Below are positions 17,312 through 26,154 of a stretch of DNA of 64,000 nt, piece after piece. A program made the translations under genes and the position numbers. Numbering within the stretch: the first letter of the stretch is position 1; every line of letters starts with the position of its first letter. The DNA is from Rhodococcus wratislaviensis (GTDB lineage Bacteria; Actinomycetota; Actinomycetes; Mycobacteriales; Mycobacteriaceae), in NCBI RefSeq assembly GCF_900455735.1, contig NZ_UAUI01000001.1:744001-808000 (forward strand), written 5' to 3'. Below the pieces are notes generated by a model. The model was not told the DNA's origin. It ran no database searches and was given only the letters and a program-made list of their open reading frames with translations.

Positions 17312-18361
17312 TCAAAACACGGACCACCCGGCGAGGCGAGCAAACTCCTCGAGAGCAGCGACGCCTCCAGCAGAGTTCCCGTCGGCATCAAGTGGAGGGC
17401 TCCACACGCACACCGCCCCGATCCCCGGCATGATGGCGACCACACCTCCGCCGATACCGCTCTTGGCGGGGAGACCGATACGGTAGGCGATGTCACCAGC
17501 CGCTCCGTACATGCCTGACATCAGCAGAACCGCGTTGACCCTGCGGATGGAGGCGTCGTCAAGGACGCGCGCATGCGCGGACCGATCGGCAAGGAACAGG
17601 GCTGACGTCGCGACCGCCTCTGCAGTCGCCGCAATGGCGCATTGTGCGAAGTACTGGGCAAGAACTTCGTCGATGCCATTGACTAGTTTGCCGTGCTCTG
17701 CCAGGACGTGGGCAATGGCCGCGTTTCGGTGATCGGCGATGGTCTCGGAGAGTGCCACGTGGGGATCAGAGACGATTGTTGCGCCACCACAGGCCCCTAG
17801 GAGTTCGATCGTCGCCATGACTGCGTCTCCGGTGAGTTCCATCAAGCGATCTGTGACGACAAGCGCGCCCGGGTTGACGAATGGGTTGCGGGGACGGCCC
17901 TGGCTGCGCTCGAGTTCGGCCACCGAGCTGTATCCCGAATCCGTCGGTCCCCATCCCACATGCTCCCACGCCGACGGGTTGCGCTGAAGTAGGGCACACA
18001 GGGCGAATAGTTTCGCCACGCTCTGGATGGAGAACGGGTCGGCGCTGTCCCCGGTCGTGAGGAGGTCCCCATCGATCGTGGCAACGGCCATGCCAAATTT
18101 CTCGGGAGAAACTGCGCTAAGAGCGGGGATCCGACTCGACACTCGACCTGTTTCGGAGGCGGCACGACCGCAATCGGCAGCGGCATCAAGATACCGCTGA
18201 AGTTGCGCTGTGCGCGTCTCGAGACGCGCGATATGTGTGGGAATGACGCACCTCAGATTCGACGGGGAATGGTGCGAGCCGGGGCGGCACGCCTTCGTGC
18301 CGCCATCACTGCCACCACTGCCCGCATGTCCGAGAGACGTTAGCTGCAGTCGTTGGCCCAA
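17312..18361 (-). CDS. glsA: Glutaminase A
   Basis: 349 aa from a TTG start; the conserved part begins near THIARLETRTAQL, about 41 codons in, so the true start is uncertain. The serine-dependent glutaminase signature is present: PFSIQSVAKLFAL with the S-x-x-K pair, RNPFVNPGALVV, and the C-terminal PAKSGIGGGVVAIMPG. It hydrolyses glutamine to glutamate and ammonia. It is the first gene of a minus-strand unit with the PuuD-like hydrolase and the CoA ligase, and is divergent from an amino-acid permease across a region with two copies of the block's operator-like motif. Confidence 0.9.
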   Translation of the reverse strand: MGQRLQLTSLGHAGSGGSDGGTKACRPGSHHSPSNLRCVIPTHIARLETRTAQLQRYLDAAADCGRAASETGRVSSRIPALSAVSPEKFGMAVATIDGDLLTTGDSADPFSIQSVAKLFALCALLQRNPSAWEHVGWGPTDSGYSSVAELERSQGRPRNPFVNPGALVVTDRLMELTGDAVMATIELLGACGGATIVSDPHVALSETIADHRNAAIAHVLAEHGKLVNGIDEVLAQYFAQCAIAATAEAVATSALFLADRSAHARVLDDASIRRVNAVLLMSGMYGAAGDIAYRIGLPAKSGIGGGVVAIMPGIGAVCVWSPPLDADGNSAGGVAALEEFARLAGWSVF

Positions 18362-18396
18362 AGCTCGACAATAGAAGGTTATTACGCTTATTAGGA

Positions 18397-18410
18397 CTAG
18401 TCAATAGACC
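18397..18410. promoter_or_regulatory. Operator-like motif, site A
   Basis: CTAGTCAATAGACC in the glutaminase-permease divergent promoter. It matches the GTC-(N4-5)-GAC core also seen upstream of the FadR-type GntR gene and of the MDR oxidoreductase gene. Confidence 0.55.
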
Positions 18411-18499
18411 TTATTTCGGCGACGTTCCGCCGAGTCGACTCAGGCCGCGATCCGCGCGAGCGCGACCGAGAGCCCGATGTGTCGCACAACACAAATTTG

Positions 18500-18532
18500 T
18501 GGTCTACTGGTCTTGTCTTTAGTCCTTAAACC
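18500..18532. promoter_or_regulatory. Operator-like motif, site B (double)
   Basis: TGGTCTACTGGTC followed by TTTAGTCCTTAAACC, 44 bases before the permease start. Both halves share the TAGTCC and GGTCTA elements of the other sites in this block. The position suits a repressor overlapping the permease promoter. Confidence 0.5.
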
Positions 18533-18575
18533 GACTTACGCTCTCGCGGCATCCAAAAGTGAAAGGTAGGCCCGC

Positions 18576-20144
18576 ATGAGCATCAACTCACCGTCTCCGC
18601 GGGAGACATCCCCCACACGGCACGACAACAGCCCTGCCCATCTGAAGAAGGGCGCAATCGGACTGGTCGGTGTGGTCTTCATGGTGGTCGCGTTCTCGGC
18701 GCCCATCGCAGCGATGACCGCGAATCTGCCGGTCGCGGTGGGCTTCGGTAACGGGGTCGGCGCTCCGGCGGGGTTCATCATCGCCACCGTGGTGTTGACG
18801 ATCTTCAGCGTCGGATTCATCGCGCTTGCCCGTCATATCACCGCCGCCGGCGCCTTCTATACGTTCGTCTCGCGCGGCTGGTCCAAGATCGCGGGTCTAC
18901 CGGCGGGCGTCCTGTCGATGTTCACGTACATGACGATGGAAGCCGGAATTATCGGCCTCTTCTCGACATTCGCTCGTCAGGCGTTTGGCTCGCAGTTCGG
19001 GGTCGAGCTGCCTTGGGAGGTCTATGCGTTCGTCGCAGTAGTGCTGATCGCAATCCTGTCGCACAAGGACATCTCTGTCGCGGCGAAGGTTCTGGGTCTT
19101 GCACTCATTTGCGAGATTGCCATGCTCACCCTTACAGCAGTGCGAGCTCTCCTCAATGGCGGCGGACCGGACGGTATTCTTTGGGGCTCGCTGAATCCCG
19201 TTTCTGCGTTGAGCACGAACGGGATCGCCGGAGGCGCAGTTGGGTTGGGGTTGCTCATGGCGTTCTGGTCGTGGGTCGGATTCGAATCGACCGCCATCTA
19301 CGGCGAAGAGTCTACGGATCCCAAGAAGATCGTGCCTCGGGCGACTCTGATCGCGGTCATCGGCATTGGCATCTTCTACACCTTCATCTCCTGGGCGATC
19401 GTGAGTGCAAACGGCGGAAACAAGGCTGTCGAGCTCGCCGCGGGCCCTAATCCCTTCGAGTTGCTGTACGCCCCCACGCGTACCTTTGTTGGCTCGTGGG
19501 GCGTGCTGGTATTCGAATGGCTCGTCTTGGGTGGCGCGTTCGCTTGCGCATTGGCCGTCCACAACTCGGCCGCCCGTTACCTCTTCGCGTTCGGGCGCGA
19601 CGAGCTTTTGTGGCGGCGACTCGGTGAAGTGCACCCTCGACATGGCTCGCCGTGGATCGCCTCGCTGACCCAAAGCATATTCGCGGCACTCGTTCTGTTT
19701 CTCTGCGCGCTGACCAAGTCCGACCCCTACGGAATTCTGTTCGTTCTTGTCGCAATTCTGGCGACCCTGTGCCTGCTCATCGTCCAGGTGATGTGCTCGA
19801 TCTCCGTTATCACGTATTTTCACGTTCAGAAGCAGCACCCGGAAACCGCGAACGTGTGGCGGACTTTGATCAGCCCGATTGTCGGCGGCCTGGGGATGGT
19901 GTTCGTGATCTATCTGATGGCGTCGAATATGAAGACCGCAGCCGGTTCAGCGTCCGATTCGGTTTTCTACAAGTCGATTCCGTGGATCCTCGCGATCTTG
20001 CTGTTCGGCTCCCTAGCGGCCGCCCTCTACCTGCGCTCGTTCAAGCCAGAACTCTTTGCGCGGATCGGCAGCACGGTGTTCGACGAGAGCACGAACGCCG
20101 CCGGCGCCGAACGCGCTCCTGATCCCGCAGTCGACGCCGCCTAA
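18576..20144 (+). CDS. APC-superfamily amino-acid/amine permease
   Basis: 522 aa with about 12-14 hydrophobic segments. The first membrane region carries the family pattern KKGAIGLVGVVFMVVAFSAPIAAMTANLP. A later GLLMAFWSWVGFESTAIYGEESTDPKKIVPRAT stretch is the conserved APC segment. The N-terminal ~25 residues and the C-terminal tail are hydrophilic. In PuuP-type systems such permeases import putrescine or related amines. Here it is divergent from the glutaminase-amidotransferase-ligase unit, consistent with uptake of the substrate for the gamma-glutamylation genes. A near-perfect hairpin follows its stop. Confidence 0.9.
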   Translation: MSINSPSPRETSPTRHDNSPAHLKKGAIGLVGVVFMVVAFSAPIAAMTANLPVAVGFGNGVGAPAGFIIATVVLTIFSVGFIALARHITAAGAFYTFVSRGWSKIAGLPAGVLSMFTYMTMEAGIIGLFSTFARQAFGSQFGVELPWEVYAFVAVVLIAILSHKDISVAAKVLGLALICEIAMLTLTAVRALLNGGGPDGILWGSLNPVSALSTNGIAGGAVGLGLLMAFWSWVGFESTAIYGEESTDPKKIVPRATLIAVIGIGIFYTFISWAIVSANGGNKAVELAAGPNPFELLYAPTRTFVGSWGVLVFEWLVLGGAFACALAVHNSAARYLFAFGRDELLWRRLGEVHPRHGSPWIASLTQSIFAALVLFLCALTKSDPYGILFVLVAILATLCLLIVQVMCSISVITYFHVQKQHPETANVWRTLISPIVGGLGMVFVIYLMASNMKTAAGSASDSVFYKSIPWILAILLFGSLAAALYLRSFKPELFARIGSTVFDESTNAAGAERAPDPAVDAA

Positions 20145-20170
20145 CCATCCCCGATCCATCACCACGCCCA

Positions 20171-20213
20171 AACTGCATGAGTGGGGACGCCTGCGCGGCC
20201 CACTCATGCAGTT
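20171..20213 (+). terminator. 15-bp perfect inverted repeat downstream of the permease gene
   Basis: AACTGCATGAGTGGG and its exact complement flank a 13-base GC-rich loop, starting 26 bases after the permease stop. The stem is strong, but no T-run follows. It may act as a terminator or as an mRNA-protecting hairpin. Confidence 0.7.
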
Positions 20214-20249
20214 CAAATCGACATCACTCCTCGTGACGGAAACATCGAG

Positions 20250-20916
20250 CGACTCAGTGTCCTCGTCACCGGTGGCAGCCAAGGCATTGGCCTAGCATTG
20301 CCGAAATCTTCGCCCACCCTGACCACAGCTGTCGTCGACCGAACCGAGTCGACACGCCAGAATCGCGCGCCAGGTGGAGCGGAAAGAGTTACCACCTAGT
20401 CGCCATCACTAGAACGTCGCAGATCCGAACTCATGTCCGCTCATGGCGCGGGTGGTAGAAGGGGAACTGGGCGGTCCTCGGGTGCCCTGCGGGCGAATAC
20501 AGGAATATGCCCATTCACGCACCCGAGGAACTCACAGCCGACCAACTCGAGAACTTCGCCATCAACGTCACAGATCAATCCAGCGTTTAAGGATGCATTA
20601 TCGCGCCCGCGCGCTCGGGCCGTGGGCGGTCATCGTGACCTACTCGGCCACAGGGCCCACGACAGACTTCCCTGGGCTTAGGCCACCACTGGCCCAGGAA
20701 GACAGTGCAGCTTGGTCTCGCCCGTTCCGCAGCCCCGGAGTTGACCGATCGAAAGATTACCGTCAACGCGGTGTTGCCTGGATCTATCCGGACCGGAGGA
20801 CCCGAAGAGCTCTATCGCGAAGGCAGTTCCTCAGCAGAGATTGGCCAGGGCGACTCCATCGTGACCGGACCGTGAGCTTCGACAGCGGCCAGACGCATTC
20901 CGTGCTGCCTGGCTGA
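20250..20916 (+). pseudogene. Decayed SDR-family oxidoreductase gene
   Basis: Fragments of a short-chain dehydrogenase occur in order but in different frames with stops between them. They are the N-terminal cofactor motif VLVTGGSQGIGLA; a middle stretch PIHAPEELTADQLENFAINVTD; and a late piece ELTDRKITVNAVLPGSIRTGGPEELYREGSSSAEIGQGDSIVTGP. The order agrees with an SDR of the 3-oxoacyl reductase type, with internal deletions removing the catalytic Tyr-x-x-x-Lys. It lies between the permease and the GntR gene and does not encode a working enzyme. Confidence 0.72.
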
Positions 20917-20929
20917 TCTGACTGAACAG

Positions 20930-21667
20930 TCAACGACGGAGCCAGGACTCGAGGGTTTCGCGCGTTCCCTTGATGTGCTCTTCCATCGTGTCGGCGGCCA
21001 AGTCGGGATCCTTCTTCTCGATCGCGTCGACGATGGCCTCGTGGAAGTCATTCGCGTTCGGCTCGAGCCTGCCGAAGATCGCGCCAACCGGGAGCCACAT
21101 CTTGCGTCGGGCGTCAGCCACAGCGTCAAGTAGGTAGTCGTTGCGGCAAGCTTGCGCGATGCCAAGGTGGAACGCTGAGTCGAGGGTCTGGAACTCAGTG
21201 ACGAGGTGAATGGACTGTTCCTCCATCGCCGCCCTCAAGGTCTCATCCATGCTGGTGAGCAGCTTTCGGAGGTTCACGAGGTCCGCGGCGCGACGGCGCG
21301 TCGCCGCCAGACGCGTTGCTCCGGTCTCGACAACGATTCGGTAGTCGAACGCGTCTCGAACCGCGGTTCGGTTCTCCCTCATCAGCCGGCGCGCTTCGCC
21401 CGCGTCGTACTTGGGTGCCACCACAGTGAATCCGCCGCCACGCCCCCGCCTAACGGCGATCCTGCCCTCACGCTCGAGAACTGCCACAGCGGCACGTACA
21501 ACTGTCCGGGAGACGTCAAGCATCTCCGAGAGTTCTCGTTCGGTAGGCAGTCGGTCGCCAGGGCGGAACTGACCGAGTTCGAGCGATCGCCGCATCTGGT
21601 CCACGACGAGTTCGTGCGCAGCGATCTGCCGGATCGGACTCAGTGCCGCCCGTTCTGCTGTCGTCAT
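20930..21667 (-). CDS. FadR-type GntR regulator
   Basis: 245 aa. The winged-helix is at about residues 15-80: QMRRSLELGQFRPGDRLPTERELSEMLDVSRTVVRAAVAVLEREG. The C-terminal FCD domain has the FHLGIAQA, NDFHEAIVDAI and EEHIKGT segments, which carry the usual metal-type His and Asp residues. It is divergent from the SDR-DUF1116-SDR-GS operon across about 200 bases that contain two copies of the block's motif. It is therefore the best candidate for the regulator reading that motif elsewhere in the block. Effector unknown. Confidence 0.9.
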   Translation of the reverse strand: MTTAERAALSPIRQIAAHELVVDQMRRSLELGQFRPGDRLPTERELSEMLDVSRTVVRAAVAVLEREGRIAVRRGRGGGFTVVAPKYDAGEARRLMRENRTAVRDAFDYRIVVETGATRLAATRRRAADLVNLRKLLTSMDETLRAAMEEQSIHLVTEFQTLDSAFHLGIAQACRNDYLLDAVADARRKMWLPVGAIFGRLEPNANDFHEAIVDAIEKKDPDLAADTMEEHIKGTRETLESWLRR

Positions 21668-21725
21668 TCACGACTCCTTCCCCGTGCGCTCAATGTAGCG
21701 CATGCCTCACCACCGTGTCATTTGT

Positions 21726-21741
21726 CTAGTCCTTTAGACCA
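21726..21741. promoter_or_regulatory. Operator-like motif, site C
   Basis: CTAGTCCTTTAGACCA, an imperfect palindrome (GTC-CTTTA-GAC core) about 60 bases upstream of the GntR start. Autoregulation is the natural reading. Confidence 0.58.
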
Positions 21742-21779
21742 AGTCCACTCGCCTCGGCATCCACACCTATCGCACTAAA

Positions 21780-21810
21780 GACCTAAACACTTGACCTATA
21801 GCCCTTTAAT
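21780..21810. promoter_or_regulatory. Long conserved promoter element, site D
   Basis: A 31-base element with CCTAAACACT, then CCTATAG, then CCCTTTAAT, 55 bases before the first SDR of the operon. Very similar elements precede the monooxygenase gene (site E) and the MDR gene (site G). Confidence 0.6.
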
Positions 21811-21865
21811 GATCAGACTGGGCCTGTCGTGGTGATCACGATCACTGGTGTGAAAGGAACCTGAA

Positions 21866-22597
21866 ATGGGCAACAAGGTAATCGTCACGGGCGGCGCAGG
21901 GGTGATCGGTCAGGCAATCTGCCGCCGACTGCTGTTGAGCAACTACACCCCGATCGCAGCGGATGTGAAACAGGCGATCGACGCGTTCGACCCGAATCAG
22001 GACGAACTGCAGGGCACCATCGCCGTCGCGATGGACGTCACCAGCCGCGAAAGCGTGGAGAGCGCTGTCGGCTCCGTGGTCCCGGAAGGCGAGACGCTGG
22101 CCGGTGTGGTCAACTGCGCCGGCATTCTGCGCGACTCGTTCCTCGGCGAGCTCGACGAGTCCAAGTTGGAGTTGATGTTCCAGGTGAACATCGCGGGCAT
22201 GGCGCGGGTCGTCGACGTCACGGCCCCGCTGCTGACCGAGGGCTCGGCGATCGTCAACGTCGGAAGCCTCACCGGGCACTTCGGCAGGTTCCGCGGTGCG
22301 TCGGTCTACGGTGCCACCAAGGCGGGCATCGCCGCCTACACCCGCTACTTGGCGGAGGAGCTGGCTCCGCGCGGGATCCGGGTCAACAACGTCGCCCCCG
22401 GGGTCATCCGCGCTCCGATGAGCCCGTCGATGGCGCGGGTCTCCGGCGGCGAGGAGGTCAGCGCGAGCTACGCGATGCTCAAGCGGATCGGTGAACCCGA
22501 GGAAGTCGCCGAGGCGGTGGAGTTCTTCCTGTCCCCACGCGCCTCCTTCATCACCGCCCAGACCCTGCTCGTCGACGGTGGTGTCACCGCGTGGTGA
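21866..22597 (+). CDS. SDR-family NAD(P)-dependent oxidoreductase
   Basis: 243 aa. It has the classical SDR layout: TGGAGVIG cofactor loop near residue 8, NCAG near 91, catalytic Ser in NVGSLTG, YGATKAG (Tyr-x-x-x-Lys), the RVNNVAPG strand, and a C-terminal FFLSPRASFITAQTLLVDGG. Enzymes of this type interconvert hydroxyl and keto groups. It is the first gene of a tightly packed plus-strand operon; its TGA overlaps the start of the DUF1116 gene. Sites C and D lie upstream. Confidence 0.92.
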   Translation: MGNKVIVTGGAGVIGQAICRRLLLSNYTPIAADVKQAIDAFDPNQDELQGTIAVAMDVTSRESVESAVGSVVPEGETLAGVVNCAGILRDSFLGELDESKLELMFQVNIAGMARVVDVTAPLLTEGSAIVNVGSLTGHFGRFRGASVYGATKAGIAAYTRYLAEELAPRGIRVNNVAPGVIRAPMSPSMARVSGGEEVSASYAMLKRIGEPEEVAEAVEFFLSPRASFITAQTLLVDGGVTAW

Positions 22598-23880
22598 CCG
22601 TAAACGATCTCGCGACCGCCCCCGCCGAGATCTGGGGTGGGTCGGTCGAGGCCGCCAATAACGAGGCATTCCGCCGCCTCAACGACGCCGACCCGTGGGT
22701 CGTTGACGTCCGGCCGGCGCGGGAGGTACTTCCGGGTTACAAGGACAACCTGGTACTTACCTCGGGTGCACCGATGCCGTGGGAGGCCTACAGCGGCGGC
22801 CAGCGTGAAGCGCTGATCGGCGGGGCCCTGTTCGAAGGGCTGGCCGCCGACCGCGACGAGGCGATCGCGAAGTTCGCCGACGGCAGCATCGAGATCGGGG
22901 TGTGCCACGACTACTCTGCCGTGGGCTCGCTCGCCGGGATCTACACCGCGTCGATGCCGGTGTTCGTCGTCGAGAACCGCACCCACGGCAACGTCGGGTT
23001 CTGCAATTTCTACGAGGGCAAGGAGCCACGGCGCCTGAACTACGGCTGCTACGACGAGGGCGTCCATGAACGGCTCGAGCACGTCAACACCGTCCTCGCT
23101 CCCGTCGTCGGTGAGGCGATCCGCCGCCGCGGCGGTATCGCGCTCAAGCCGCTCATCGCACGCGCGCTGCGGATGGGCGACGAGGTGCACAGCCGCAACG
23201 CGGCCGCATCGATCCTGTTCAACCGCGAAATCCTGCCGTCAGTGCTCGACATGATCGCGGACTCCGTGCCCGGGGTCCACGAGACCATGCTCCACCTCGC
23301 CGAGAACGACTACTTTTTCCTACGGCTGTCGATGGCCGCGGCGAAGGCGTCCGCGGACGCAATGGTCGTTCCCGGATCCACACTCGTCTCGGCCATGGCC
23401 TTCAGCTGTCGGGGCTTCGCGATCAAACTCGCCGGCCTCGGCAACATCTGGTTCGAAGGACCACCGCCGATCCACGAGGGCAAGCTGTTCGCCGGCCACA
23501 CCGAAGACGAGATCACCTGGATGGGCGGCGAAAGCCCTATCACCGAGACGGTCGGACTGGGCGGATTCGCACAAGCCTGTGCACTCTCGCTGCAGGACTA
23601 CCAGGGAGGTTCCCCGGAGGTGATGATTGAGCGTAACCGCGAGATGTACGCGATTACACACGGTGAGAACCACGCCTATCGGATCCCGCTGTTCGGCTTC
23701 CAAGGAACGCCGACGGGAGTCGATATACGGAAGGTCCTGCAGACCTCGATTCTTCCGGTGATGGATGTAGGTCTCGCCGGCCGCGACGGTGGACAAATCG
23801 GCGCCGGGGTTATTCGTGCTCCTCGCGTTTGCTTCGCCCAAGCCCTGGAGGAGCACGAAAGGAGGTACGGCCGAGTATGA
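22594..23880 (+). CDS. DUF1116 (AllG/YlbE-like) protein
   Basis: 428 aa from the GTG that overlaps the preceding stop in a GTGA; a second GTG three bases earlier is also possible. The protein matches the DUF1116 family throughout, for example in VENRTHGNVGFCNFYEGKEPRRLNYG, MGDEVHSRNAAAS, TMAFSCRG-like SAMAFSCRGFAIKLAG, and ITETVGLGGFAQA. E. coli YlbE (AllG) of this family has been reported as a subunit of oxamate carbamoyltransferase with FdrA (AllF) and YlbF (AllH). No FdrA or YlbF homologue is visible in this window. It sits between two SDRs in an operon with a GS-like ligase, so its role here is unknown. Confidence 0.85.
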   Translation: MTVNDLATAPAEIWGGSVEAANNEAFRRLNDADPWVVDVRPAREVLPGYKDNLVLTSGAPMPWEAYSGGQREALIGGALFEGLAADRDEAIAKFADGSIEIGVCHDYSAVGSLAGIYTASMPVFVVENRTHGNVGFCNFYEGKEPRRLNYGCYDEGVHERLEHVNTVLAPVVGEAIRRRGGIALKPLIARALRMGDEVHSRNAAASILFNREILPSVLDMIADSVPGVHETMLHLAENDYFFLRLSMAAAKASADAMVVPGSTLVSAMAFSCRGFAIKLAGLGNIWFEGPPPIHEGKLFAGHTEDEITWMGGESPITETVGLGGFAQACALSLQDYQGGSPEVMIERNREMYAITHGENHAYRIPLFGFQGTPTGVDIRKVLQTSILPVMDVGLAGRDGGQIGAGVIRAPRVCFAQALEEHERRYGRV

Positions 23881-24662
23881 CCATCGCAGAGCACAAGCAG
23901 CCGCGGAGTCGCTCACTGACCTACGCGGGAGGCGCGGCACTGGTGACCGGCGCAGCTTCCGGAATCGGCGAGGCCACGGCGAGCGCGCTCCTGAACGCAG
24001 GCGTCAAGACCCTGTGCCTCGACCTCCGCGAACCCGCCCCTTTCGACGGGGTGGATCAAGCATTGCAGGTACGCCGCGCCGTCGATGTCACCGACACCGA
24101 GGCATTGAGCACCGTCCTTGCAGAAGAGATTGGTCCAGCGGGCCTCAGCTATGTCGTCAACTGCGCCGGGATCATCGAGCACACCGGCTTCGCGGACGTA
24201 TCCCACCAGTCCTGGCTCCGCTGCCTCGAGGTCAATCTCATCGGTGCATACAACGTCGTCAACACCTCGGGTCGTTTCCTGAGGGACGCCACGCACGCGG
24301 CAGTCGTCAACGTGACCTCACTGGAGGCGGCTCGGGTGATCGCCCTCACGGATCCGGACCCCAACCCGCAGTATGCGGCGTCGAAAGCCGGATTGGCGAT
24401 GCTCACACGAACGGCCGCGCGGGCACTCGCAAGCACCGGTGTGCGCGTCAACAGCGTGTCTCCGGGATTCGTGGCCACTCCTATGGCAGCGGTGCACGGT
24501 GACACAACACACCTATCCCCGCAGCTGAAGGCGCGTGTCCCGTTGGGTCGATTCGCATCCGCGGGCGACATTGCGGACGCCGTCACTTTCCTGCTCAGTG
24601 ACCAAGCCTCGTATATCACCGGGGCGGATCTTCGTGTCGATGGCGGGTTCGAAGTCACATGA
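23877..24662 (+). CDS. SDR-family NAD(P)-dependent oxidoreductase
   Basis: 261 aa from the ATG that overlaps the DUF1116 stop (ATGA). An exceptionally good ribosome site, AAAGGAGGT, lies about ten bases upstream. SDR motifs: TGAASGIG, NCAG, catalytic Ser in NVTSLEA, YAASKAG, RVNSVSPGFVATPM, and the C-terminal LLSDQASYITGADLRVDGG. It follows the first SDR and DUF1116 in the same operon and precedes the GS-like ligase by about 80 bases. Its partner substrate is unknown. Confidence 0.92.
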   Translation: MTIAEHKQPRSRSLTYAGGAALVTGAASGIGEATASALLNAGVKTLCLDLREPAPFDGVDQALQVRRAVDVTDTEALSTVLAEEIGPAGLSYVVNCAGIIEHTGFADVSHQSWLRCLEVNLIGAYNVVNTSGRFLRDATHAAVVNVTSLEAARVIALTDPDPNPQYAASKAGLAMLTRTAARALASTGVRVNSVSPGFVATPMAAVHGDTTHLSPQLKARVPLGRFASAGDIADAVTFLLSDQASYITGADLRVDGGFEVT

Positions 24663-24743
24663 CCCCCCTCAACTACCTCACGGTTGCGCCCGTCGGGTGC
24701 GCAGAGCGCCAGACCGCAACCGTCTTCGACATTTGGAGTTTCA

Positions 24744-26129
24744 ATGACGACAGCATCGTTCCGGGCACTTGACCTCGACGAGTTTCATCGCCTGGCCACC
24801 AGTGGGGAAATCGACACCGTAGTCTGTGCGACTCCGGACTCATACGGACGTTTGGTCGGGAAGCGCCTGACGGTGTCGGGATTCAATTCGCTGTGTCTCG
24901 AAGGCGACGGATTCCATGCCAGCGGGTATCTCTTTGCCACCGATGTGGAGATGAACCCGGTTGACCTTCCCATCGCCAACGCCGAGAACGGCTGGGCAGA
25001 TATCCGCATTATGCCGGACCTTTCGACGATGCGCCGGGTGCCGTGGGAGCCCAATGTCGTACTCGTAATCGGCGATGCGTACGAGTCGGGATCCGAGAAG
25101 GACATTCCGGTATCGCCGCGTGCGATCCTGAAGCGTCAGCTCCAGCGTGCTGCGGATATGGGTCTGGCGTTCAAATTTGCGTCTGAACTCGAGTTTTACA
25201 TCGCCGCGCTGACTTCTGACAAGGCTTGGGATGCAGGGTATCGCGACCTCAAGATGCTGTCTGAATACCGCGCCGACTATCAGATGGTCCAAGCAAGCCG
25301 CGACGACTGGTTCATTCGACAGATTCGGAACGAGATGCCGAAGTTCGGTATCTCGGTGGAGTCCTCGAAGCCGGAGTGGGGCCACGGGCAGCAGGAGGTC
25401 ACCCTCGACTATTGCGACGCGCTCGAGATGGCCGACCGGCACGTGCTCTTCAAGTACGGAATCAAGCAACTCGCTCACAACTGCGACCTGACCGTGACGT
25501 TCATGGCGAAGCCGAAGATCGACGACGTGGGCTCGTCATGCCACCTGCATGTGAGCATGTGGTCGGTCGAATCGGGGCAGTCCTTGTGCTGGTCGGACGC
25601 CCCCGACGGCGGTATGTCTCAGCGTTTTGGGTCCTTTGTCGCCGGCCAACTCGAGAACGCGGCAAGCTTGAGCCTGCTGTTCGCGCCTACCGTGAACTCG
25701 TACAAGAGGTTTCAGCCCGGTCAGTTCGCTGGATCGGCGATCTCCCTCGGCGAGGACAATCGCTCGTGCGCATTCCGCCTGGTCGGAAACGGTCCGTCGT
25801 ACCGAGTCGAAAACCGCGTGCCGGGCGCCGACGTGAATCCGTACTACGCGTACGCAGCAACAATAGCCGCCGGTCTCGACGGTATCGAACGTAACCTTCC
25901 CATGCCGACGATCCTATCCGGCAACGCATGGGACGTCGATGACATCGAACTGGTACCCACCTCACTTCACCAGGCCATCGACGCCTTTGCACACAGCAAA
26001 GTTGCGCGGTCGGCGTTCGGCGACGACGTATTCGAGCATCTGCTGGCATTTGCTCAGGCCGAGCTGGTCGCCTTCGACTCCCAGACAGTCACCGATTGGG
26101 AGTTGCGGCGCTACTACGAGCGGGTCTGA
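24744..26129 (+). CDS. Glutamine-synthetase-like ligase (probable gamma-glutamylating enzyme)
   Basis: 461 aa from the ATG after a GGAG site. GS catalytic motifs are present: ASELEF at 146-151 (metal Glu), GHGQQEV at 213-219, GSSCHLHVSMW at 263-273, and RVENRVPGADVNPY at 354-367. The N-terminal beta-grasp part is short. It lacks the usual GSI adenylylation-site region, like PuuA, IpuC and the Streptomyces GlnA3/GlnA4 enzymes, which gamma-glutamylate amines rather than make glutamine. With a PuuD-like hydrolase and an APC permease in the same block, a gamma-glutamyl-amide ligase role is the best reading. True glutamine synthesis is unlikely but not excluded. Confidence 0.87.
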   Translation: MTTASFRALDLDEFHRLATSGEIDTVVCATPDSYGRLVGKRLTVSGFNSLCLEGDGFHASGYLFATDVEMNPVDLPIANAENGWADIRIMPDLSTMRRVPWEPNVVLVIGDAYESGSEKDIPVSPRAILKRQLQRAADMGLAFKFASELEFYIAALTSDKAWDAGYRDLKMLSEYRADYQMVQASRDDWFIRQIRNEMPKFGISVESSKPEWGHGQQEVTLDYCDALEMADRHVLFKYGIKQLAHNCDLTVTFMAKPKIDDVGSSCHLHVSMWSVESGQSLCWSDAPDGGMSQRFGSFVAGQLENAASLSLLFAPTVNSYKRFQPGQFAGSAISLGEDNRSCAFRLVGNGPSYRVENRVPGADVNPYYAYAATIAAGLDGIERNLPMPTILSGNAWDVDDIELVPTSLHQAIDAFAHSKVARSAFGDDVFEHLLAFAQAELVAFDSQTVTDWELRRYYERV

Positions 26130-26154
26130 CGAGAACCGATCCGAAAGGACACCA

